A stretch of 44,334 nucleotides of DNA. Source: Ignavibacteria bacterium. Lineage in GTDB: Bacteria > Bacteroidota > Ignavibacteria > Kapaibacteriales > Kapaibacteriaceae. The notes below the pieces were generated by a model. It made no database searches. It was not told where the DNA came from and saw only the letters and a list, made by a program, of their open reading frames with translations. The translations under genes and the position numbers were made by a program. The stretch is from contig CANHFG010000011.1 in NCBI GenBank assembly GCA_947459875.1, positions 1-44,334 on the forward strand, written 5' to 3'. Shown piece after piece: positions 1-9,223 of this stretch (position 1 is its first letter; every line of letters starts with the position of its first letter).

Positions 1-758
1 ACGGCAGAGGCATCTGGGAGATTGACGTCGCGCAGTGTGCGGCCACCAGGCCAACGGTCACAGCGGTCACAAAGACCACGATCTGTGCCGGTGATTCCGT
101 CGTTCTTGAGGCTAATGCCGGCTACTCCGCCTATCGTTGGTCGAATGGTGACACAACGCGGCGCATAGTCCTGACCAACAACGTTCAGACTGGCATCTAT
201 CAGGTCGGTGTTGAAGATTCGAAGGGGTGTCGCGCGGTCTCGTCATCGGTGACCGTTACGATTAACAGGCTGCCATCAAAGCCCCTTGTCACAAAGATCG
301 CCCGCGACACGCTGCGTTCTTCGGCTCTGGGTGGTGTTTCGAAGTTCCAATGGTTCAAGGACGATGTGGCAATTGCGGGTGCAACCAGCCGCAACCTGCC
401 GGTCACACAAAGCGGCAGCTACCGGGTTGTGGTTTCCGATGCGTCATGTTCGAACACATCCGATGGGTTCAATTTCACGTATGAGCCCGCTACCAGTGTC
501 GATGAGCAGGAATCGCCGTTTGCCGGGTTCTCGGTCGTACCGAATCCCATTGAAGACGTTTTGACGCTGCGCCTTCAGGGGATTCAGGGAGCGATGATCA
601 CGATCATGGATATCAATGGTCGATTGGTCTTCACGACGCAGCAGGACAGGCTGGTCGATGAACTGCGCGTGGATGCTTCCACATGGAGCGCGGGCATGTA
701 TATCGTGCAGGTCCGTTCATCGGGCGCTGTCTGGACGTCGAGCGTTGTGAAGAGATAG
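1..758 (+). CDS. C-terminal part of a secreted protein with Ig/PKD-like repeats and a T9SS type A sorting domain (5' truncated)
   Basis: Frame 3 is open from the window edge (GRGIWEIDVAQCAATRPTVTAVTKTTICAGDSVVLEANAGYSAYRWSNGDTTRR...), so the listed ATG at 249 is internal. The C-terminus FSVVPNPIEDVLTLRLQG...DINGRLV...WSAGMYIVQVRSSGAVWTSSVVKR is a typical Por/T9SS sorting domain. Confidence 0.85.
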   Translation, partial: GRGIWEIDVAQCAATRPTVTAVTKTTICAGDSVVLEANAGYSAYRWSNGDTTRRIVLTNNVQTGIYQVGVEDSKGCRAVSSSVTVTINRLPSKPLVTKIARDTLRSSALGGVSKFQWFKDDVAIAGATSRNLPVTQSGSYRVVVSDASCSNTSDGFNFTYEPATSVDEQESPFAGFSVVPNPIEDVLTLRLQGIQGAMITIMDINGRLVFTTQQDRLVDELRVDASTWSAGMYIVQVRSSGAVWTSSVVKR

Positions 759-776
759 CAAGTCCGCACGCAGCGC

Positions 777-1538
777 TTAACGCTCCGTGTAAGGGCGACG
801 TCCGAGGAGGGCGTCGAAGCGCTTCTCCATGGACATTCTTCCTTTGATGAAGGATTCATAGCCGTCCTGGCGCTCGCCCATGGCATCGCTGCGCAGTCTG
901 TCGCGCACCTGTGTCAGGGCATCGCAGCAGAGTGCCTGCGCATTCCTGATCGGTGTTCCGGAATCGATGACAAGGGGCTTAGCAAAGCGCACCCAGCAGG
1001 CGGGACGTTGTTCACGCAGTAACTCGTATCGCATTGCCACGGGTAGGATGCGGCACGTGCCGACAAGGTGCGCAAGGATGCCGATCCCTGGTTCGCATTC
1101 AATGCGGTCGACGTCTTGGTGGATGAGTTCGCCCTGCGGATACATCCACAACATGCGGTTGCTGCCGCGGATTCTGCTAGCCCCGTAGCGAAGTGACTTC
1201 ATCGCGCTGGCAGCATCTTCGCGGATGACGCTGAAAAGGCCAAGTCGGGAAAAGAACCGATACCGCGACAGCTGACGATACTCCATCATGCCGTCCATGT
1301 CTAAGCTATGGCGTCCCCACGCCAATGACATTGCAACAGCAGCATCCCACCAGGAGGCATGTGTCGAGACGATGACCGTCGGGATGCCATCAGTAGCGGA
1401 ACTTGCACCGAGCAGGTGCTGCTCACCAGCCAGGTAACCACGCGAGAAGTGCCTCCTGAGTGTCAGCGTAAAGTACTGACCCCAGAACAGGCGGTCAAGT
1501 TTCCGAGGGCGGGCCTCGATGAAGGGTGTCTCAGACAT
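777..1538 (-). CDS. Lysophospholipid acyltransferase family protein (PlsC-like)
   Basis: 253 aa. HASWWD matches the HX4D acyltransferase motif, followed by a YPQGE block typical of the family. Confidence 0.8.
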   Translation of the reverse strand: MSETPFIEARPRKLDRLFWGQYFTLTLRRHFSRGYLAGEQHLLGASSATDGIPTVIVSTHASWWDAAVAMSLAWGRHSLDMDGMMEYRQLSRYRFFSRLGLFSVIREDAASAMKSLRYGASRIRGSNRMLWMYPQGELIHQDVDRIECEPGIGILAHLVGTCRILPVAMRYELLREQRPACWVRFAKPLVIDSGTPIRNAQALCCDALTQVRDRLRSDAMGERQDGYESFIKGRMSMEKRFDALLGRRPYTER

Positions 1539-1540
1539 GG

Positions 1541-1548
1541 TAGTTTTG
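1541..1548 (+). promoter_or_regulatory. Candidate -7 element TAGTTTTG upstream of mnmA
   Basis: Exact match to the Bacteroidetes-type TAnnTTTG element, 26 nt before the GTG at 1575. Confidence 0.4.
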
Positions 1549-1574
1549 CATCTCTAACAGGAAAGCTAGCACCA

Positions 1575-2687
1575 GTGGAACGGAATTCAAATCGCGTCAT
1601 TGTCGGAATGTCCGGCGGAGTCGACTCCAGCGTAGCCGCCGGCCTGCTGGTTGAGCAGGGATATGACGTTATCGGCATCACCATCAAGACCTACAAGTAC
1701 GAGGACGTTGGTGGAAACGTTGGCAACGATTCCACATGCTGTTCACTCGACGGAATCAACGATGCTCGGCGGGTAGCCCTTGGCCTGGGTGTGCCGCATT
1801 ACACGGTGGACTTTACCGAGACGTTCAAGGATCAGGTGATCGATTACTTTGTTCAGGATTACCTCGAAGGCAACACCCCGAATCCCTGTGTCAAGTGCAA
1901 CCGGCAGATCAAGTGGGCCGAGATGCTTAAAAAGGCCGACGCTCTCGGTGCGGAGTTCATCGCCACGGGACACTATGCAAGCATTATGCACGATGAGACC
2001 TCGCAAAGGCGTTGGATTCGCCGCAGTCCGGATGTGCAGAAGGACCAGTCCTACATGCTCTGGAGCGTCCGGCAGGAACACCTTGCGCGCACTCTCTTTC
2101 CGCTGTCCGGCTTTACCAAGCCGCAGTCACGTGCCGAAAAAGAGCGTCTGTCGCTGGATCTGGCTCCCAAGCCTGAATCGTACGAGATCTGCTTCATCGC
2201 TGACAACGACTACCGTCGGTTTCTTCGTGACACCGTGCAGGACATCGACCAGCGTGTCGGTATGGGTGAGATTGTTCTTGATGGAAAGGTGATCGGCACG
2301 CACGAAGGCTATCCATTCTATACGGTTGGTCAGCGAAGGGGGCTTGGCATTGCGCATCCTGAGCCGCTCTACGTGCTGAACGTTCTTCCGTCGAGCAACA
2401 CCGTTGTGGTTGGAACGGAGGACAAGCTCGAGTCGACCACACTTACAGCGCATAGTGTGAATCTTCAGAAGTACGCCGATCTGAACGATCCCCGGAAGTT
2501 CATGGTCAAGGTTCGCTACAAGGACGAGGGTGCTATGGCTACCTGCCACACCGATGAGCAGGGCTTGCTTTGGGTGGAGTTCGATGAGCCGCGCAGGGCC
2601 ATTGCTCCGGGTCAGTCGGTTGTTCTCTACGAAGGCGATGACCTGGTTGGCGGCGGAATCATTCAACGACCTGCCCGGGACGTCTGA
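1575..2687 (+). CDS. mnmA: tRNA-specific 2-thiouridylase MnmA
   Basis: GTG start gives VERNSNRVIVGMSGGVDSSVAAGLL (PP-loop SGGVDSS), then NPCVKCNRQIKW, ATGHYA and KDQSYML. The track start at 1359 would lie antisense inside the acyltransferase, so it is rejected. Confidence 0.95.
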   Translation: MERNSNRVIVGMSGGVDSSVAAGLLVEQGYDVIGITIKTYKYEDVGGNVGNDSTCCSLDGINDARRVALGLGVPHYTVDFTETFKDQVIDYFVQDYLEGNTPNPCVKCNRQIKWAEMLKKADALGAEFIATGHYASIMHDETSQRRWIRRSPDVQKDQSYMLWSVRQEHLARTLFPLSGFTKPQSRAEKERLSLDLAPKPESYEICFIADNDYRRFLRDTVQDIDQRVGMGEIVLDGKVIGTHEGYPFYTVGQRRGLGIAHPEPLYVLNVLPSSNTVVVGTEDKLESTTLTAHSVNLQKYADLNDPRKFMVKVRYKDEGAMATCHTDEQGLLWVEFDEPRRAIAPGQSVVLYEGDDLVGGGIIQRPARDV

Positions 2688-2689
2688 AC

Positions 2690-3844
2690 GTGCATCCTGT
2701 TTCGCCCCTTGACAATCCTTTCCGGCTTACGGCAACGTGCGCTGACACCAACGCGCGTGCCGGCGAGCTCCTGACCGATCACGGAGTTGTTCCAACACCG
2801 ATCTTCATGCCTGTCGGCACGCAGGGGGCTCTGAAGGCCATGGATCATCGCTCTCTTCGCGAGCTCGATGTTCCGATCATACTCGCCAATACCTACCACC
2901 TGTATCTGCGGCCCGGCGTGGAAACGCTTTCAAGGATGGGCGGGCTGCACAGGTTCAGCACATGGGACAGGCCGATCCTGACAGACAGCGGTGGGTTTCA
3001 GGTCTTTTCGCTTCGCGACCTCCGCACCATGAGTCAACAGGGCGTCGAGTTTCGGTCGCATATCGACGGCTCAAGGCATCTGTTCACACCGGAGAATGTC
3101 GTCGATACGCAAAGAGCTATAGGCAGTGACATCTTCATGCTGCTCGACGAATGCACGGCCTATCCGGCCGATCATGACGTGGCACGCCGCTCAATGGACC
3201 TGACACTCCACTGGGCGGAACGGGGGCGGGCACGTCATCTGAGCACGCCGTTTCACTATGGCCACCGTCAGTTTCAGTTTGGGATCGGACAGGGCAGTGT
3301 GTACCCGGACCTCAGGCGCACGTGTATGAGCGCACTCGTGGACATGGGGTTCGACGGTTATGCCATTGGCGGTCTAAGCGTTGGTGAGCCTGCAGAAAAC
3401 ATGTACGAGATCGTAGCCTGTTCAACAGAGGCCATGCCCGAACAGAGCGCTCGGTATCTGATGGGCGTCGGTACGCCCGAGAACATCCTCCGGTGCATCG
3501 GATTAGGCGTGGACATGTTCGACTGCGTAATGCCGACGAGAAATGCCAGGAATGGCACACTCTTTACCAGCACGGGACGCGTCAACATCAAGAATGCGAC
3601 ATGGAAACAGCGCGACGAGCCCATTGATGCGAATGTAGGATCGGCAAGCAGCCGAAACTACTCCTTGGCGTATCTTCGCCACCTGTTCAACGCTGGAGAG
3701 ATCCTCGGACTCATGCTGGCTACCGAGCAAAATGTTGCTCTCTACAGGTGGCTGGTAAGAACAGCACGTGAAAAAATTCTTGAAGGGACGTTCCGTCAAT
3801 GGGCGGCCGAAACGATCGACATTCTCAATCAACCACGAACCTGA
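2690..3844 (+). CDS. tgt: Queuine/preQ1 tRNA-guanine transglycosylase
   Basis: 384 aa, GTG start. Contains TPIFMPVGTQGALKAM, ILANTYHLYLRPG, LTDSGGFQVFSL, GGLSVGEP and DMFDCVMPTRNARNG. Confidence 0.97.
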   Translation: MHPVSPLDNPFRLTATCADTNARAGELLTDHGVVPTPIFMPVGTQGALKAMDHRSLRELDVPIILANTYHLYLRPGVETLSRMGGLHRFSTWDRPILTDSGGFQVFSLRDLRTMSQQGVEFRSHIDGSRHLFTPENVVDTQRAIGSDIFMLLDECTAYPADHDVARRSMDLTLHWAERGRARHLSTPFHYGHRQFQFGIGQGSVYPDLRRTCMSALVDMGFDGYAIGGLSVGEPAENMYEIVACSTEAMPEQSARYLMGVGTPENILRCIGLGVDMFDCVMPTRNARNGTLFTSTGRVNIKNATWKQRDEPIDANVGSASSRNYSLAYLRHLFNAGEILGLMLATEQNVALYRWLVRTAREKILEGTFRQWAAETIDILNQPRT

Positions 3845-3867
3845 TCATCATTTTCCAGGATTGAACT

Positions 3868-4173
3868 ATGCTCCTTATGGCCCCGCCACCGTCTGCCGGT
3901 GCAGATCCAACCGCACAGCTGATGCAGACACTGTTCATGTTTGCCGCCGTCATCGGCATCTTCTACTTCATGATGATCCGTCCGCAGCAGAAGCGTGCGA
4001 AAGAGCATCAGAAGCTCCTGTCGAACCTTAAGAAGGGTGATAGCGTTGTGACCTCCTCAGGCATCCATGGTACGGTGCACGAGGTCGACGAAGCAACCAT
4101 TTCGGTGACAATCGCCTCGGGCTGTAACGTTAAGTTCGACAAGGCATCAATCGCTACGGTTGTCCAGAAGTAA
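3868..4173 (+). CDS. yajC: Preprotein translocase subunit YajC
   Basis: One TM helix followed by FYFMMIRPQQKRAKEHQKLLSNLKKGDSVVTSSGIHGTV. Confidence 0.95.
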   Translation: MLLMAPPPSAGADPTAQLMQTLFMFAAVIGIFYFMMIRPQQKRAKEHQKLLSNLKKGDSVVTSSGIHGTVHEVDEATISVTIASGCNVKFDKASIATVVQK

Positions 4174-4194
4174 TCGATAAATACCATCCTTTCT

Positions 4195-5394
4195 ATGTTC
4201 GACACCATAACGACTGCCGTCGAGGCACTTCAAGCGGGTCGGTGCATCATCGTCGTCGATGATGAAGATCGTGAAAACGAGGGCGACCTTGTTTGTGCTG
4301 CGGAGCTGTGCTCGGAGCAGAACATCAATTTCATGGCGTCGCATGGCAAGGGGCTGATCTGCGTCAGCGTGACCGAAGAACGCGCACGGCAGCTGGACCT
4401 CCCGTTGATGGTGCGCGACAATACGGCTCTGCACGGAACGCGTTTCACCGTCAGCATCGACTACGTTCATGGTACTGCCAGCGGCATCTCAGTCAGTGAC
4501 CGCACGGCAACGGTTCGTGCGATGGCCTCTGATTCTGCCGCTCCGGCGGACTTCGGTCGTCCGGGTCACATCTTTCCGCTGATCTCCGTCAACGGCGGCG
4601 TATTGCGGCGCGCGGGGCACACCGAAGCCGTGGTCGACCTTATGAAGCTTGCCGGCCTCAAGCCCGTCGGAGTTCTCTGCGAGATCCTGAAGAGCGACGG
4701 CTCTATGGCACGTGTGCCCGATCTTATGCTGATGGCCAAGGAGCAGGGACTGCCCATCATCACGGTGCAGGATCTGATTGCCTATCGCCGCAGAACTGAG
4801 ATCCTTGTGCGGTTCGTTGCAGAGGCAAAGCTTCCGAGTGAGCATGGTGACTTCATCGTCAAGATCTTTGAGAACACCGTCGATGGCAAGGAGCACGTCG
4901 CTATCGTAAAGGGTGATGTCTCAACCGCCGAGCCGGTGCTCGTGCGCGTGCACAGCGAGTGCCTGACGGGGGACATCTTCGGATCGTTCCGTTGCGATTG
5001 CGGTCCGCAGTTGCACACAGCGCTCGACCAGATAGAGCAGGAAGGGCGTGGCGTGGTCTTATACATGCGTCAGGAGGGGAGGGGCATTGGTCTAACCAAC
5101 AAGATCAAGGCCTATGCCCTGCAGGAGCAGGGTCTCGACACAGTCGAGGCCAACGTTCATCTCGGATTCCTACCCGACCCGCGCGACTATGGCATCGGCG
5201 CGCAGATCCTGCATGAGCTCGGTATCCAGAAGATGAAGCTCATGACAAACAACCCCAAAAAGCGCGTCGGCCTGCAGTCCTACGGCCTTGAAGTGACCGA
5301 GCTGGTGTCCCTTGAAGTTCCAGCTACGGCCGATAATCAGGTTTACCTTGAAACAAAAAGAGATAAAATGGGGCACATTCTACGGCATCTCTAG
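4195..5394 (+). CDS. ribBA: Bifunctional DHBP synthase / GTP cyclohydrolase II
   Basis: N-terminal IIVVDDEDRENEGDLV (RibB). C-terminal HSECLTGDIFGSFRCDCGPQL and YMRQEGRGIGLTNKIKAYALQ (RibA). Confidence 0.97.
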   Translation: MFDTITTAVEALQAGRCIIVVDDEDRENEGDLVCAAELCSEQNINFMASHGKGLICVSVTEERARQLDLPLMVRDNTALHGTRFTVSIDYVHGTASGISVSDRTATVRAMASDSAAPADFGRPGHIFPLISVNGGVLRRAGHTEAVVDLMKLAGLKPVGVLCEILKSDGSMARVPDLMLMAKEQGLPIITVQDLIAYRRRTEILVRFVAEAKLPSEHGDFIVKIFENTVDGKEHVAIVKGDVSTAEPVLVRVHSECLTGDIFGSFRCDCGPQLHTALDQIEQEGRGVVLYMRQEGRGIGLTNKIKAYALQEQGLDTVEANVHLGFLPDPRDYGIGAQILHELGIQKMKLMTNNPKKRVGLQSYGLEVTELVSLEVPATADNQVYLETKRDKMGHILRHL

Positions 5395-5445
5395 AGTTGC
5401 GGTTGCACCAACGAACGCCCCTGCGTAGATTCGACTCATAAGGAA

Positions 5446-5473
5446 CAAAGCCGCCAGCGGCTTTGTTTTTTTT
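5446..5473 (+). terminator. Rho-independent terminator
   Basis: CAAAGCCGC-CA-GCGGCTTTG stem followed by a T-rich run, 51 nt after the ribBA stop. Confidence 0.85.
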
Positions 5474-5517
5474 ATCGCCAACACCATCACCCATCGACAT
5501 CTAATCGGAGACTTCCC

Positions 5518-5994
5518 ATGGCTGGGGATGCCGTCTACGTTACAAAAGAGTATCTGCATCAGATTCAGGCAGAAGTGCAAGAATTGACCACCAACGGTCG
5601 TCGTGACATCGCGCAGAAGATCGCCGAGGCGCGCTCGCATGGTGATCTGTCGGAAAACGCCGATTATGACGCTGCCAAGCATGCCCAGGAGCTGCTTGAG
5701 ATCCGCATCTCTCGGCTTCAGACCATGCTTTCCAAGGCACAGGTCATCGACGCCAAGGACTTCCCGGATGATAAGGTCTACATCCTTTCTCGGGTGGAAC
5801 TGCTCAATAAAAAGACAAATAAGAAGATTCAGTACCTGCTTGTTTCACCTGAAGAAGCTGACTTCGAACAGAACAAACTGTCGGTGACAAGCCCCCTTGG
5901 AAAGGCGCTACTCGGCAAGGTCGTCGGCGAAACGGTCGAGACAAAGGTGCCTGCGGGCGTGATCCAGTACGAGATCCTCACGATCGGCAAATAG
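5518..5994 (+). CDS. greA: Transcription elongation factor GreA
   Basis: 158 aa: REI-type coiled coil (IAEARSHGDLSENADYDAAKHAQELLEIRISRLQ) and SPLGKALLGKVVGETVETKVPAG. Confidence 0.95.
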   Translation: MAGDAVYVTKEYLHQIQAEVQELTTNGRRDIAQKIAEARSHGDLSENADYDAAKHAQELLEIRISRLQTMLSKAQVIDAKDFPDDKVYILSRVELLNKKTNKKIQYLLVSPEEADFEQNKLSVTSPLGKALLGKVVGETVETKVPAGVIQYEILTIGK

Positions 5995-6000
5995 CCCTGT

Positions 6001-6010
6001 CTAGATCTAG
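6001..6010. promoter_or_regulatory. 10-bp perfect palindrome CTAGATCTAG
   Basis: Self-complementary, in the greA/esterase intergenic region and just upstream of the candidate promoter at 6031. Confidence 0.3.
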
Positions 6011-6030
6011 GTGCGTATGTGGCGTGCGAT

Positions 6031-6038
6031 TATCTTCG
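6031..6038 (+). promoter_or_regulatory. Candidate -7 element TATCTTCG, 4 nt before ATG
   Basis: TATCTTCG-TCAC-ATG. Confidence 0.4.
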
Positions 6039-6042
6039 TCAC

Positions 6043-8301
6043 ATGCAAAAGCTCTCCGCTCTTTTGATGACGGGGCTCATTAGCGCCTGTCTCATCACCG
6101 CACAAACCATGCCGCCGGGCCTGCGCCTGTGGCTTCGGGCCGATACGCTGACGGCGGACTCCGCCGGTGTTGTCAATCGCTGGGGGTCGATCGTAGGAGG
6201 GCACATCGCAGTTGCCCAGCAGGGGGCCGGACTGACGCCCGGTACGATCAATGCGCGACCGGCCATCGTCTTTGCTAATGCAGGTTACTACTCAGCCCCT
6301 TCCGTGTTTCCTGTCAGACGGGACTACACGATGTATGTCGTCTACAACTGGAACGGCGTCCACGCGGCCAACAACATGGTATCGGGGCAGAACAGAGCGT
6401 TCTTCACGAGCGCTCCCGGCGTGCCGACGGTTCTACATCAAGGCGACTTTGGGCGGCTGAGCACAAGCTCTGCAGCGCTATCGGGTCCAACCGTTCTGAG
6501 AGTTCGCCACAAGGACCTCACCGGCCAGACCTCGATCTCGCTCAACAACCGCAAGACTTCGGACGACAACATTCCGACAAACACCGATTCGGTGATATTC
6601 GTTGGCGCATATCAAGGGGGCTATGGGCTCAACGGCGCCATCGGTGAGATCCTCATTTTTGAGCGATCACTTACGGCAGTCGAAGAGCTTTCGGTTGAAC
6701 GCTATCTGCACGATAGGTATGCAATCGAGCGCGTCCCCGATCCGCCCACGCCCATGATACGGTTCATAACGGTGCCCGGCTCTCTGCGAGTCATTCATTG
6801 GAGAGACCTCATCAGTGTTCGCGGTGTGGTCATTTCCGATAGTGTCGATGAGGCCCTTATTGAGATCCGCCGAGACGGTGATACGGTAGCCACGAGGCGC
6901 TACGTAAGGCCAATGTCGGGCGACACGGTTTTCTGTACGACAACGCGGGCAACAGCCCCGCCGCAAGAGAGAGTCTCATTCTCGGCAACTGTGACAGTTC
7001 GTCGAACCGGTCGGACTTCGTTTGACACGATGTACTCGGCTACGGACATCACTCCCGGGATTGCATTCTCGGTCAACGGCCAGTCGAACTCGATCTTCGG
7101 TGATGCTTCTGCTTCTCCCTCAGTCTGGGCGCGCACGTTCGGTGGGAACTTCAGTCAGAGTTTGTCGGATACGGCGTTTGCGCTCAGCAGTGCCGCCGGA
7201 AATGGCGGAGGACCTAACGTTGGTGCCTGGGCTCTCTATCTCCAGAATGCACTTGCCGAGCAGGGCATTTCAAGTCTTTGCATAAGCGGCGGCGTGGGTG
7301 GAACACGCATCGAGCAACATTTGCCCGATCCGAACAATCGACTGAATCTTTCGACGATCTATGGCAGCTGGCTCTACAGGGTCATCAAGAGCGGTATGCG
7401 AAATCGAATCGAGTATCTGTTTTGGTATCAAGGGGAGTCCAACACGTCGGCCGACGATTACATCTCCGTTTTTGATCAGCTGCGAGCAGCGTGGAAGCTG
7501 GATCTCCCCGCACTTGAAAAGATTATCGTCATCCAGATCCGCCCGGGATGCGCCGGGCCAAATCATGCCAAGCTGCGCGATGATCAGCGCAAACTCGCTC
7601 TGCTGTACAATGATGTGATCGTACATGCGGCGTCGGGTCTGCCGGGTCATGATGGCTGTCACTACAACGGTCAGGGCTACGCCGAGCTCGGACGTCAGAT
7701 GGTCGAGGTTTTCGATGATCTGAAGTACAACTCAAATACCGATAGACCTTGGTCACACTCTCCGCGGCCACTATTGGCCCGGAACACGGGCGATGGTACG
7801 GTTGTGATTGATTTCAGGGGGCAGAAAAACGGACTACGAATGACCAGTGATTTCGTCAGGGATGGCAAGGTCAGAAGGGCTGCGGACGCATGGTTCGCTG
7901 ATAACGACCCGAGGCTGCGGCCGACGAGCGTGCGCGTTGAGAATCTTTCCTGGCCCGTTCTGAATCAGTATGCGGGACGCGTGACACTGACGTTTTCCAA
8001 GCCCGTCATGAGCGTAAGTTATGTGCCGGACTACGCCTACGATGATGGTGCCATTTTTCAGGGGCCCTGGCTGGTGACCGATGACGGAGTCGGTGCCCTG
8101 TCCTTTCACAATTTTCCGGTGGAAACAGTGAGTGTCGCAGATGACATTGAGCATGAGCTTGATGATGACGGCGAGGCGACTGTCTATGATCTCGCCGGTC
8201 GCCTCGTAGCGCGCAGTTCCGCCGAGTTTGCGCAGCTTCCGTCAGGACCGTACATCAGAACCGATCAGAGCGGGCGACGCTCCATGTACCTCATACGGTA
8301 A
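6043..8301 (+). CDS. Secreted multidomain protein: LamG/concanavalin-like N-terminus, SASA-type (sialate O-acetylesterase-like) SGNH esterase core, degenerate T9SS-like C-terminus
   Basis: Signal peptide MQKLSALLMTGLISACLITAQ; PPGLRLWLRADTL...; FSVNGQSNSIFGD (block I-like); FWYQGESNTS; HDGCHYNGQGYAELG (block V-like); C-terminus EATVYDLAGRLVARS. Confidence 0.75.
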   Translation: MQKLSALLMTGLISACLITAQTMPPGLRLWLRADTLTADSAGVVNRWGSIVGGHIAVAQQGAGLTPGTINARPAIVFANAGYYSAPSVFPVRRDYTMYVVYNWNGVHAANNMVSGQNRAFFTSAPGVPTVLHQGDFGRLSTSSAALSGPTVLRVRHKDLTGQTSISLNNRKTSDDNIPTNTDSVIFVGAYQGGYGLNGAIGEILIFERSLTAVEELSVERYLHDRYAIERVPDPPTPMIRFITVPGSLRVIHWRDLISVRGVVISDSVDEALIEIRRDGDTVATRRYVRPMSGDTVFCTTTRATAPPQERVSFSATVTVRRTGRTSFDTMYSATDITPGIAFSVNGQSNSIFGDASASPSVWARTFGGNFSQSLSDTAFALSSAAGNGGGPNVGAWALYLQNALAEQGISSLCISGGVGGTRIEQHLPDPNNRLNLSTIYGSWLYRVIKSGMRNRIEYLFWYQGESNTSADDYISVFDQLRAAWKLDLPALEKIIVIQIRPGCAGPNHAKLRDDQRKLALLYNDVIVHAASGLPGHDGCHYNGQGYAELGRQMVEVFDDLKYNSNTDRPWSHSPRPLLARNTGDGTVVIDFRGQKNGLRMTSDFVRDGKVRRAADAWFADNDPRLRPTSVRVENLSWPVLNQYAGRVTLTFSKPVMSVSYVPDYAYDDGAIFQGPWLVTDDGVGALSFHNFPVETVSVADDIEHELDDDGEATVYDLAGRLVARSSAEFAQLPSGPYIRTDQSGRRSMYLIR

Positions 8302-8338
8302 GCCCCTTACCGTAGCCCACGAGGTCAGCGCTTTTCCG

Positions 8339-8346
8339 TACTTTTG
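8339..8346 (+). promoter_or_regulatory. Candidate -7 element TACTTTTG, 3 nt before the accD ATG
   Basis: TACTTTTG-TGC-ATG; exact TAnnTTTG. Confidence 0.45.
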
Positions 8347-8349
8347 TGC

Positions 8350-9201
8350 ATGGCTTGGTTCCTCCGCAAGAGTAAAAACATCACCACCGAGACCCAGTCC
8401 CGGGAGATGCCCGACGGCCTCTGGACCAAATGTCCGGAGTGTTCAACGGTGATCTATCGCAAAGAACTCGAAGAGAATTGCTTCACCTGCCCTTCGTGTT
8501 CGCATCATTTCCGCATCGGAAGTGCGAAGTATGTCGGGATCCTTTTTGACGAAGGAACGTGGGTTGAAACGGACGCCAACGTCCGCTCGGCCGACCCGCT
8601 GGACTTTGTCGATACGCGTCCTTACAAGGCGCGTCTGAAGGAGGCATACAGCAAGAGTGATCTGCCCGATGCTGTGACCACCGGAGTCGGCTCCATCAAT
8701 GGCCAACCCATCTCATTTGGGTGCATGAACTTTGGCTTCATCGGCGGCTCGATGGGCTCGGTGGTAGGGGAGAAGTTCCTCCGCGCCGGCCGAAGGGCTC
8801 TGGAGCAGCGAGTGCCGTTTGTCTTCATCTCGGCTTCTGGTGGTGCGCGCATGCAAGAAGCGGCCTTATCGCTCATGCAGATGGCCAAGACCAGCGCTGT
8901 GCTGTCAGAGCTTTCAGAAGCCGGGTTGCCGTATGTGTCGATCCTTACCGATCCGACAACAGGGGGCGTGTCTGCCTCGTATGCCATGCTCGGTGACGTG
9001 ATCATTGCCGAACCCAAGGCGCTGATCGGTTTTGCCGGTCCGCGGGTGATCGAGCAGACGATCAGGAAGAAGCTCCCGGAAGGTTTTCAGCGATCGGAGT
9101 TTTTGCTGGAAAAAGGCTTTGTCGACCTTGTCGTTCCTCGCCGTGACCTCAAACGGACACTGTCGACGGTGCTGAACCACCTAATGAAAACAACGTCCTA
9201 A
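8350..9201 (+). CDS. accD: Acetyl-CoA carboxylase carboxyltransferase subunit beta
   Basis: Zn ribbon CPECSTVIYRKELEENCFTCPSC; FGCMNFGFIGGSMGSVVGEKFLRA; SASGGARMQEAALSLMQM. ATG at 8350 is preferred over the track's TTG at 8344. Confidence 0.96.
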   Translation: MAWFLRKSKNITTETQSREMPDGLWTKCPECSTVIYRKELEENCFTCPSCSHHFRIGSAKYVGILFDEGTWVETDANVRSADPLDFVDTRPYKARLKEAYSKSDLPDAVTTGVGSINGQPISFGCMNFGFIGGSMGSVVGEKFLRAGRRALEQRVPFVFISASGGARMQEAALSLMQMAKTSAVLSELSEAGLPYVSILTDPTTGGVSASYAMLGDVIIAEPKALIGFAGPRVIEQTIRKKLPEGFQRSEFLLEKGFVDLVVPRRDLKRTLSTVLNHLMKTTS

Positions 9202-9223
9202 TACATTGACGTAAAAGCACGTT

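Noticed and set aside
1359-1574. N-terminal extension of mnmA in the ORF track
   Set aside because: Would lie antisense inside the divergent acyltransferase gene and precedes the conserved PP-loop start by about 80 residues.
2127-2666. 179-aa minus-strand ORF inside mnmA
   Set aside because: Fully antisense to a clearly conserved gene; composition resembles a shadow ORF, with no recognisable motif.
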